DNA of 6,680 nucleotides from Hyphomonadaceae bacterium (GTDB lineage: Bacteria > Pseudomonadota > Alphaproteobacteria > Caulobacterales > Hyphomonadaceae): assembly GCA_030696545.1 (NCBI GenBank), contig JAUYSA010000039.1:1-6680 (forward strand), read 5' to 3'. Every line of letters begins with the position of its first letter. Positions within the stretch are counted from its first letter, which is position 1. The notes below the pieces were generated by a model. That model saw nothing but the letters and a program-made list of their open reading frames with translations, ran no database searches and was not told the origin of the DNA. A program made the translations under genes and the position numbers. This document shows positions 1 through 5,813 of this stretch, one piece after another.

Positions 1-2230
1 CCTCTTTCGACCGCGCGCTAACCCGCCCATTCATCAGTTCGACCAGCCGCTTCACGATCGAAAGGCCCAGACCAAGCCCGCCGAATTTGCGCGAGGTCGA
101 AATGTCGGCCTGTTCGAACCGCTCGAAAATCCTGTCCGCCAGCTCCGGCGGGAAGCCGACGCCCGAATCCGCCACCGAAAGTCGAAGCTGCGTCTTGCCA
201 TCGGCCGCATCTTCGAATGTCGCGGAAACGCTGATATGGCCTTCTTCGGTGAACTTGACGGCGTTGTTGAGCAGGTTGCCCAGCACTTGCCCGATCCGCA
301 CTGGATCGCCGCGGAACACACCGTCACAGCTCGCGGAAATGAACGTTTCGAAGCGCAGGCCCTTGGCCTCCGCGCGCGTACGTGCCGCTTCGCATGTGTT
401 GCGCAGAATTTCTTCAAGCTCGAAGGGGCGCACGTCGAACTGGATCTCGTCGCCTTCAAGGCGCGAGAATTCGACCAGATCGTCCATAACGCGCAGCAGC
501 GTGCGACCGGATGTGGAAATCAGGCGCACCATCTCGCCCTGGCGCTCGTCCAGCTGCGTACGCGCAAGCACTTCCGAAACGGCCAGAACGCCGTTCAAGG
601 GTGTGCGGATCTCGTGACTCATGTTGGACAGGAAGTCTGATTTCGCAGCCGCCGCGACCAGAGCGCGCTGCTCGGCTTCCATCGCCTTCAGCTCGATATT
701 CTTGCGGGCCGTGATGTCCTGGATCACCGCGAACGCGCGCGCGGGCGAACCCTTCACCGTCTTGAGAATGCGGATCGACGCTGCATGCCAGATCTCGCGC
801 CCGTCCGCGAAGGCGACGCGATATTCCGCCGTATAGGGTGGACCGCCGGCGAGGTGGGCGCGCCATTTGTTTCCCAACATCTCGCGGTCGGAGACATGGA
901 CCCAGCTGTCGCCGCCGGTGAGGGAGTCGAATGTGGGCTTCTGTGGGAAAAAGTGTTTCCAGTCGCCTTCGAGATAAGTCTCGCGCAGTTCGAAATCGAG
1001 TTCCCAGATCATCATCTGGGTGATCGACATACCAAACGACATGCGCTCCTTGGACGATTCAATTTCGTGCTGCGCCTCAACAAACGCCGTCACGTCCTCG
1101 TGCATTGCGACTATGCCGCCAACCTGCCCGTCGCCGTCGCGCCACGGAGCGGCCGACCATTTCAGCCAGCGCTGCTTGCCGCTGCGCGAGGAGTAAGGAT
1201 CGCGGTCGTTGCTCATCACCTCGCCGCGCAGGACCTGCCGGTGCATCACGCGCCACTTGTCGGGGGTCCACGGCAACAGGTCGTAGATCGAGCGTCCTAG
1301 AACTTCTTCTTCGGTAAGCCTGCGCTCGGCGATCCAGCTCGCGCTGGCCATCATCACGCGCATTTCCTTGTCGCACATGCAGATCGGCGTCGGCGCCGCC
1401 TGCACAAACCGGCGGACCGTCGAATCCGATTTCAGCGCCGCTTGCAGCGCCGCATGGCTATCGGTCTTATCGACGACCACGCCGTGCATCGCCTCGATCT
1501 GGCCCCGCGCGTCGATAGAGGGCGAGCCGGCAACCTGGATCAGCCGTGTGGTGCCATCGGCCCGGCGTATGCTGAAGGTCTGTTGCACAGGCTTGCGCTT
1601 GTCGATCGCGTCGCGTGCAGCGGCGACGATGTTCTGGCGCTCGCTCTGCTGGATCATCTCGACAAAGTCGGTGAGCACCAGTGGCGGCGCTGCGGGATCG
1701 AGGCCAAGGATACGCGCGGCGCCTGCCGAACACTGAAGCTTGAAATCGCGCCCTGCCCGCCAGTGACCGATGCCGCCAACCTGCTCGACCGCGTCTCGCG
1801 CCGTCGCAGTCTCCAGGCGCTCGCGCTCCAGCGTGTCCTGTCGAGTCACGTCGCGCCCGACGAAGGATATCAGCCCAGCCGGTCCAAGCCAGGAAAGATC
1901 AGCGTCGATCAGCTTCAGTTCATGGCCAATCTTGAAGCGCATCTGCAGCGAACGGCTCGGCGTCTTTTCGTTCAGCGTGCGCAGCGCTTCGCGAACCGTC
2001 TCGCGCCGCTCGGCGTCCAGATAGGAAATGATCGAAGCATCGTGAGCGCCGCCGGCAGGCCCCGTCAGACGGCGATAGGAAATGTTGGCGCGAACAACCC
2101 GGCCGTCCTGATCGATCAGGGCGAAAGCATCAGAAACTGAGTTCAGGAAATGCTCGACCGCATCGGCAAAAGACTTCTCGATCACCTCGGGGGGCGATGC
2201 CGAACCCAATGGAAGAGGAGCGGACGTCAT
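1..2230 (-). CDS. Multi-PAS sensor histidine kinase (soluble; C-terminus beyond window)
   Basis: The reading frame is open from an ATG at 2230 to the left edge (743 codons, no stop), so the gene is partial at its 3' end. Four PAS-like domains are visible at about residues 22-128, 148-258, 269-388 and 395-510; each ends in a typical segment such as GRDVTR, HEDVT or IQDITARK. A short helix leads into the dimerisation domain with a full H box, SDFLSNMSHEIRTPLNG, where H539 is the expected phosphorylated histidine. The HATPase domain has an N box (GNLLNNAVKF, N656), G1 (DSGVG, 688-692), F box (FERFEQ) and G2 (GGLGLGLS, about 717-724), so the catalytic core looks intact. No membrane segment or signal peptide is seen, which suggests a cytoplasmic sensor that autophosphorylates and passes phosphate to a response regulator. 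A receiver domain could follow outside the window (hybrid kinase). An in-frame ATG at 2266 is an alternative start; neither start has a good ribosome site. The ligand is unknown. Confidence 0.93.
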   Translation of the reverse strand, partial: MTSAPLPLGSASPPEVIEKSFADAVEHFLNSVSDAFALIDQDGRVVRANISYRRLTGPAGGAHDASIISYLDAERRETVREALRTLNEKTPSRSLQMRFKIGHELKLIDADLSWLGPAGLISFVGRDVTRQDTLERERLETATARDAVEQVGGIGHWRAGRDFKLQCSAGAARILGLDPAAPPLVLTDFVEMIQQSERQNIVAAARDAIDKRKPVQQTFSIRRADGTTRLIQVAGSPSIDARGQIEAMHGVVVDKTDSHAALQAALKSDSTVRRFVQAAPTPICMCDKEMRVMMASASWIAERRLTEEEVLGRSIYDLLPWTPDKWRVMHRQVLRGEVMSNDRDPYSSRSGKQRWLKWSAAPWRDGDGQVGGIVAMHEDVTAFVEAQHEIESSKERMSFGMSITQMMIWELDFELRETYLEGDWKHFFPQKPTFDSLTGGDSWVHVSDREMLGNKWRAHLAGGPPYTAEYRVAFADGREIWHAASIRILKTVKGSPARAFAVIQDITARKNIELKAMEAEQRALVAAAAKSDFLSNMSHEIRTPLNGVLAVSEVLARTQLDERQGEMVRLISTSGRTLLRVMDDLVEFSRLEGDEIQFDVRPFELEEILRNTCEAARTRAEAKGLRFETFISASCDGVFRGDPVRIGQVLGNLLNNAVKFTEEGHISVSATFEDAADGKTQLRLSVADSGVGFPPELADRIFERFEQADISTSRKFGGLGLGLSIVKRLVELMNGRVSARSKE

Positions 2231-2364
2231 GGACCGGCGACCGAGGCTAAAATTACCGAGCCTCATCTCGCGTGATAACAGTTAACAAATCTGTATGGTG
2301 ATTGGGGTTTTGATGCGACCGAATAGCAAAAACTCCCGTATTCTCTGAACTTTTCGTTCTTAAC
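2231..2364 (-). other. Intergenic gap between selO and the histidine kinase gene, probable kinase promoter region
   Basis: This AT-richer 134-bp gap lies between two leftward genes. Only weak inverted repeats are present: GAATA/TATTC (2321-2325 with 2339-2343, 13-nt loop), GAAC/GTTC around 2347-2359, and GAGGCT/AGCCTC (2243-2248 with 2259-2264, 10-nt loop). None is followed by a proper T-run in the leftward direction, so I see no convincing terminator for selO and read-through into the kinase gene is possible. The lower GC suggests a promoter, but I could not find a clear -35/-10 pair or a full CtrA box (TTAA-N7-TTAA). The GAGGCT repeat would sit in the kinase leader, or in its first codons if translation starts at 2266. 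Confidence 0.4.
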
Positions 2365-3777
2365 CTACGTCAGGGAAAGCGCCTGCCGCGCGATGTCGAT
2401 CCGACCCATGTGTTGATTGAACGCAGCCCAGTCATCCCGCTCGGCGATATTCTCCCACAACGACTCCACTTCCTCGATCACAAGACTGACCGGGGCGTTC
2501 CCCGCGAAATAATCGTGGCCGAGGCGTTCGGGCCGTTCCGCATCGTGCTCCATCAAGGCCCGGCGCACGGTCTCGAACCCCGCCCCGGCATATAGCTTCG
2601 CCAGCGGACTGCCAGCAGCGCGCGTCTCGCTCGCCGCCCCACCGAACCAGTCGAAGAACACCTGCGGCCACGCTGCCCGCGTTTCGTTCATCCACGCGAA
2701 GAGCGATTTCAGGAGAGCAAGATCCCGTTCCTCGCTCATCGGCTTCAGGCCAAGCACCCCCAGCATACGTGACCGGAACGCTGCCCGGTATAGCCCCTCG
2801 AAGCGCTCCAGTTCTTTCTCCAGTGAAGGCGCGTCCGCAACAAGCGTCAGACACGAAGCAAGCTGGCCCAGATTCCAAAGCGCCGCGGATGGCTGGCGGC
2901 CGAATGCATAGAGCCCCTGTTCGTCGAAATAAGCGGCTGTGAAACTCGGATCGGAATACGGCAGGAACCGCCACGGTCCATAGTCAAAGCTCTCGCCCGT
3001 CACGACCATATTGTCCGTGTTCAGGACGCCATGAACAAAGCCCGCCGACATCCAGGAAGCCGCAAGGTCAGCCGTTGCCGCGACGATCTCCCGCAACAAT
3101 GCGGCAGCTAAGGCCGCCATGTCGGCGCCGGCCGCAACGGGGTGATAGTGGCGAATGCAATACTCAACGAGCTTGCCGATCGCATCGGCATCGCCGGCAT
3201 AGGCTTGCCGCTGGAAAGTTCCGAACCGGATGTGGCTGTGCGACAGCCTAACCAGAACGGACGAGCGCGTTGGCGACGGTTCATCGTTCCGGTGCAACTG
3301 CTCGCCAGTTTCGATCAGTGAGAATGCCTTCGAGGTGTGGACGCCCAGCGCCTCCAGCATTCCTGCCGCCAGGATTTCCCGCACGCCGCCCTTGAGGGTC
3401 AGCCTGCCATCACCCGTGCGCGACCACGGCGTCTGCCCCGAACCCTTCGTTCCCAGATCAAGCAACCTGCCCTTTCCATCGCGCAGCTGCGCGAACAGGA
3501 AGCCGCGTCCATCGCCGATCTGCGGGTTGTAAACTTGGAATTGGTGTCCGTGGTAAGATAACGCTTGCGGGCGTTCGAGTGAGCCCGGCAGCGGCGCAAA
3601 CTTGCCGAAATGCTCGATCCACTCCGCATCGCCAAGGCTGCCAAGTCCAACCTCATCGGCCCAGCGCTGATTGCGCCAGCGAGTGACGTGATGCGGAAAA
3701 TCCGCTGGATCGACGGGCGTATGAAACCGCCCGTCGAGTTCAAGTATCGCTTTTTCTGGACGGTAGGACGCGCTCAC
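2365..3777 (-). CDS. selO: Protein adenylyltransferase SelO (YdiU/UPF0061 family)
   Basis: This 470-residue protein belongs to the SelO/YdiU family, atypical kinase-fold enzymes that transfer AMP from ATP to Ser/Thr/Tyr of target proteins and act in oxidative-stress responses. Visible family motifs are HGHQF (76-80), IGDGRG (87-92, nucleotide contact), KGSGQTPWSR (111-120, with K111), GDGR (122-125), the arginines in RLSHSHIRFG (R177, R184), HGVLNTDNM (249-257; D255 and N256 are the expected catalytic and metal residues) and DYGPW (265-269, metal Asp). The active site therefore looks complete. The C-terminal part after about residue 385 is divergent and short: I do not see the usual arginine-asparagine segment or the final Cys-containing tail, so the disulfide described for the E. 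coli protein cannot form here. The GTG start overlaps the lipoprotein stop as GTGA and has no Shine-Dalgarno of its own, which indicates translational coupling. The stop is TAG. Confidence 0.93.
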   Translation of the reverse strand: MSASYRPEKAILELDGRFHTPVDPADFPHHVTRWRNQRWADEVGLGSLGDAEWIEHFGKFAPLPGSLERPQALSYHGHQFQVYNPQIGDGRGFLFAQLRDGKGRLLDLGTKGSGQTPWSRTGDGRLTLKGGVREILAAGMLEALGVHTSKAFSLIETGEQLHRNDEPSPTRSSVLVRLSHSHIRFGTFQRQAYAGDADAIGKLVEYCIRHYHPVAAGADMAALAAALLREIVAATADLAASWMSAGFVHGVLNTDNMVVTGESFDYGPWRFLPYSDPSFTAAYFDEQGLYAFGRQPSAALWNLGQLASCLTLVADAPSLEKELERFEGLYRAAFRSRMLGVLGLKPMSEERDLALLKSLFAWMNETRAAWPQVFFDWFGGAASETRAAGSPLAKLYAGAGFETVRRALMEHDAERPERLGHDYFAGNAPVSLVIEEVESLWENIAERDDWAAFNQHMGRIDIARQALSLT

Positions 3778-4280
3778 TTCGCAGGCGGGACCAGCACGAC
3801 AGGAATGCGAACAGAACGCGCAGGCCCGCGCTCATCCGTGTCGGGATTGATCATCTCCGGCATGTCCTCGCTGAGGATCAGCTCGGCATTCTGCTCCTGT
3901 GTGACGTTGAAAGCGAGTTCGGCCCTGAACTGGACCGGGCCAGGATCGACCCAGCTTGTGCTGCCCGCCTGCATCGCCGGCGCTTGGGCGATCACTTCGC
4001 CATCGACCACGAGTTCGGCAACGAACTGTCCTTCGAAGAACCAGGTGTTGATCGCAACGCCTTCAGCGATCAGCGGGCTGGTGACACGCGCGCCTGCAAG
4101 CGGCGTCGCCACCGTGATCTCGCCATCAGGCGCCGGCTTGTACTTTGCGGCATCGGTTGCATCGGCAATCGGCGCAACTTCCGGCATTACCTGCTCTGCT
4201 GGCGCGGGCATTTCCGGCGGCTTCGCTTCCGGGGCGCACCCGGCGAGCGCGAGACAGGCAAAGGCGGCGTAGCGGATCAT
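3774..4280 (-). CDS. Gmad2-domain lipoprotein
   Basis: This is a 168-residue secreted lipoprotein. It opens with a short signal peptide (MIRYAAFACLALAGC) whose lipobox LAGC places the lipidated cysteine at residue 15. The next residue is Ala rather than Asp, which under the Lol sorting rule known from enterobacteria would favour the outer membrane. A Pro/Ala/Glu-rich linker (about 16-53) leads to a Gmad2-type immunoglobulin-like domain (about 54-164) with the characteristic order ITVATPLAGARVTSPL, then INTWFFEGQF, then the VVDGEVIAQ strand and a final RIPVVLV strand. Gmad2 domains are known from spore-germination and many cell-surface proteins and probably bind other macromolecules; no enzymatic role is expected. 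The start codon was chosen by an AGGGAG site (4292-4287), which suits ATG 4280 (6-nt spacing) better than ATG 4283 or the upstream ATG 4301. It is first in an operon with selO (GTGA overlap). The partner and exact role are unknown. Confidence 0.85.
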   Translation of the reverse strand: MIRYAAFACLALAGCAPEAKPPEMPAPAEQVMPEVAPIADATDAAKYKPAPDGEITVATPLAGARVTSPLIAEGVAINTWFFEGQFVAELVVDGEVIAQAPAMQAGSTSWVDPGPVQFRAELAFNVTQEQNAELILSEDMPEMINPDTDERGPARSVRIPVVLVPPAK

Positions 4281-4286
4281 CATTTT

Positions 4287-4292
4287 CTCCCT
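4287..4292 (-). promoter_or_regulatory. Shine-Dalgarno of the lipoprotein gene
   Basis: AGGGAG on the minus strand lies 6 nt before ATG 4280 and 3 nt before ATG 4283. It rules out the longer reading from 4301, which would put the ribosome site inside the coding region and add charged residues before the signal peptide. Confidence 0.7.
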
Positions 4293-4400
4293 GAACTGCA
4301 ACGCTGCGCGGGATCAGCACGATCCGCAAGCGATGGGCAGCATCTGATCATCACCTAAACCTGATTCACGCTTCGCCCAAATCCCGCCAGAATCTTGCGC

Positions 4401-4557
4401 CAGACGGTCGCAGGTCGGGGGACAAACCTCCCGCACACACATGGAGCCCAGCAGCCGATGAGGCGACTGAACCCAATCAGTTTGCCCCTCTGTATCCCAG
4501 GGGGCGGTCAGCGCCCCCGGCTTTGGCTCGGAAGCGTCTGACCTCACGAAACTGACC
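4401..4557. other. Highly structured intergenic segment, candidate leader or small RNA
   Basis: The divergent gap (4281-4651) holds no credible gene, but this part contains many nested inverted repeats. A closing stem CAGACG (4401-4406) pairs with CGTCTG (4535-4540). Inside it lie CGGGGG/CTCCCG (4416-4421 with 4428-4433), GAGCC/GGCTC (4444-4448 with 4525-4529), AGCCG/CGGCT (4453-4457 with 4518-4522), ACTGA/TCAGT (4466-4470 with 4477-4481) and a 7-bp GGGGGCG/CGCCCCC stem (4500-4506 with 4512-4518). An alternative pairing GCCCC (4484-4488) with GGGGC (4501-4505) excludes the last stem. The loop of that stem, GTCAG, is complementary to CTGACC at 4538-4543 and 4552-4557. The pairing pattern is seen in the sequence; the idea of an RNA is inference. 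The strand is undecided: it could be the leader of the rightward gene, the leader of the leftward operon, or a free small RNA. I could not match it to tmRNA, RNase P RNA, SRP RNA, 6S RNA or a known riboswitch. Confidence 0.4.
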
Positions 4558-4592
4558 CTGGCAACGCCGCGCAATTCCGCGCGCGCTGAGCC

Positions 4593-4630
4593 GCGTCCTT
4601 GAAGCCGCTCAACAGCGGTATTGCGGACGC
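4593..4630 (+). promoter_or_regulatory. Leader hairpin just upstream of the ribosome site at 4636-4643
   Basis: GCGTCC (4593-4598) pairs with GGACGC (4625-4630), and inside it CCGCT (4605-4609) pairs with AGCGG (4614-4618) around a CAAC loop, with a symmetric 6x6 internal loop between the two helices. The structure ends 5 nt before the purine-rich GAGAGGAG Shine-Dalgarno of the 349-codon gene. It may affect translation or protect the transcript; no T-run follows, so it is not a terminator. Confidence 0.45.
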
Positions 4631-4635
4631 ATGTC

Positions 4636-4643
4636 GAGAGGAG
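4636..4643 (+). promoter_or_regulatory. Shine-Dalgarno deciding the start at 4652
   Basis: GAGAGGAG contains the AGGAG core and stands 8 nt before ATG 4652. The in-frame ATG at 4631 would lie before this site and has no ribosome site of its own, so the shorter reading is preferred. Confidence 0.75.
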
Positions 4644-4651
4644 ACGCGACA

Positions 4652-5701
4652 ATGGTCGCGCAACTTTTTCATCGCGCGCCCCGCCCGGCGCGCCAGGCTA
4701 CGCCGCTTCTGGCGTTCATCGCAGGCGGATTCGCCGATGCGGTCGCCCAGCTGTGGCCTGCGCCGCATGCGGAGTACTTCGCCCTGCCCGCTGCCCGCCG
4801 CCATGCAGCAGCGATCGCACTCGCCGGCCGGACACACCGTCCGATCGGCCCAAACGAGCTGCGCCGTCTGGTCGAGTACCAGCGCGATGCGGTGGTCGCC
4901 GAGGTTCTGGCGGGCGATCAGGGGCAAGGCCTGATGCGCGCGCTGGCCAAGGCTGGCGAAACGCTTTGGGAACCGCACGACTATGTCGTCTTCCTGCGCC
5001 TTCTGGCCGAGCCGATGGCCAACGAAGTCCTGCGTCATCTCGACATGGTTCGCCCCGCAGCGTTTGCTCCCATCGCGGAGCTTCCGCCTGTGCTGCGTTG
5101 TGCCGCAATTGTCCGCGCAGTTCCCACCCGTGCGGCGGCGGCAGATCTCGCTCGCGCGTTCGCGCTTGCCGTGCGTATGCGCCAACCGGACGCAACGGGC
5201 CGTCTTGCTCGCCGATGGGGCGCCGGCGGAGACGCACGCGCACTGTTCCAGCGGGCGCAAGAAGACCTGACGCCGGATGCGTTCCGCACATCCGATCAAG
5301 CGCCAACACTGTCTTCTCCTTATGCGCGTGTCATGAACCGCAAGCAGCTGGAAGCGCTGGCTCTTGAGTTCCAGAACTGCCTTGCGGATCACGCCGTGCG
5401 TATCGCGGATGGCCGTATGGCTGTTTATGTATGGCGTATCGAAACGCCGGCAGCCATCGCGCTGAACTGGGATGTGGCAGGATGGCGGCTGGCGGAAGCC
5501 AAAGCTCCTCAGAACGTCGACCTCGAAGAGCGCCAGCTGCGCGATCTGGTTCGCACGCTTGAAGCGGCTGGCGTGCGCACCGGCCCATCCGTCCAGACAC
5601 TTGCGTCACGACTGGACGACTGGGCGAATGGCACCAACTACTGCCATCCGATCGGCGATACGTTCATCGAGCAACTGGCTCTCGGCGATCTTTGGAGCTG
5701 A
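4652..5701 (+). CDS. Uncharacterised 349-residue protein with a PcfJ-like C-terminal region
   Basis: I do not recognise the family with certainty. The N-terminal two thirds (about 1-225) is Ala/Leu/Arg-rich and likely all-helical, with repeated short helices (for example ALPAARRHAAAIALAG and RLLAEPMANEVLRHLDMV) that recall HEAT-like or DUF2336-like architecture without a clear match. Residues about 229-312 differ: a helix ends in FQNCLADHAVRIADGRMAVY, followed by strands (VWRI, IALNWDV), then GWRLAEAKAPQN and a final helix RQLRDLVRTLEAAG. This order of a Cys after a helix, a basic residue plus Gly, two strands and a terminal N recalls the PcfJ-like domain (family named after a conjugative-plasmid protein, function unknown), but here it is free-standing and lacks the usual His-Cys pair. 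There is no signal peptide or membrane segment, so it is probably cytoplasmic. It is transcribed alone: divergent from the lipoprotein operon and closed by a hairpin terminator. The coding call is solid (good Shine-Dalgarno, consistent codon use); the function is open. Confidence 0.85.
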   Translation: MVAQLFHRAPRPARQATPLLAFIAGGFADAVAQLWPAPHAEYFALPAARRHAAAIALAGRTHRPIGPNELRRLVEYQRDAVVAEVLAGDQGQGLMRALAKAGETLWEPHDYVVFLRLLAEPMANEVLRHLDMVRPAAFAPIAELPPVLRCAAIVRAVPTRAAAADLARAFALAVRMRQPDATGRLARRWGAGGDARALFQRAQEDLTPDAFRTSDQAPTLSSPYARVMNRKQLEALALEFQNCLADHAVRIADGRMAVYVWRIETPAAIALNWDVAGWRLAEAKAPQNVDLEERQLRDLVRTLEAAGVRTGPSVQTLASRLDDWANGTNYCHPIGDTFIEQLALGDLWS

Positions 5702-5721
5702 AGCCGGGTCGCCTCTGGAGA

Positions 5722-5762
5722 CATGCGCTGCAGGGTTAAAACCCCTGCGGTGCATGTTGTTT
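5722..5762 (+). terminator. Rho-independent terminator after the 349-codon gene
   Basis: A 14-bp stem (5722-5735 with 5743-5756; two G-T wobbles) closes a TTAAAAC loop and is followed by TTGTTT at 5757-5762. It lies 20 nt after the TGA stop. The T-run is broken by one G. A second small hairpin, TTGTT-TCGG-AACAA (5757-5770), overlaps the T-run. On the opposite strand no T-run follows the stem, so the signal points rightward. Confidence 0.7.
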
Positions 5763-5803
5763 CGGAACAAATCTCCGGCTCGCGCGATTCCAAGTCACGG
5801 TGT

Positions 5804-5807
5804 GGAG
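5804..5807 (+). promoter_or_regulatory. Shine-Dalgarno of the AsmA-like gene
   Basis: GGAG stands 6 nt before GTG 5814. An in-frame TAA at 5808-5810 lies just upstream of the GTG, so no longer start is possible and the GTG is the first usable codon. Confidence 0.7.
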
Positions 5808-5813
5808 TAAGGC

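Noticed and set aside
1442..2140. Rightward open frame of 232 codons opposite the histidine kinase
   Set aside because: The opposite strand encodes an unbroken, motif-rich kinase through this region, so this frame is a shadow.
2321..2359. Possible selO terminator
   Set aside because: The stems are only 4-5 bp, one has a 13-nt loop, and no T-run directly follows in the leftward direction.
4311..4325. GGATC-AGCAC-GATCC inverted repeat in the lipoprotein leader
   Set aside because: Only 5 bp and short; it could be an operator half-site pair but nothing else supports this.
4401..4557. 6S RNA, SRP RNA or cobalamin riboswitch as identity of the structured segment
   Set aside because: The length and closing stem would suit a 6S-like RNA, but I could not find the conserved core sequences of any of these families on either strand.
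4314..4652. Leftward open frame of 112 codons in the divergent intergenic region
   Set aside because: No ribosome site, Cys/Arg-rich composition without domain features, and it runs through the inverted repeats; it is more likely chance.
4544..5392. Long leftward open frame (282 codons) opposite the 349-residue gene
   Set aside because: It is antisense to a gene with a good Shine-Dalgarno and sensible protein composition; its product is rich in Arg and Cys with no domain pattern, as expected of a shadow frame in GC-rich DNA.
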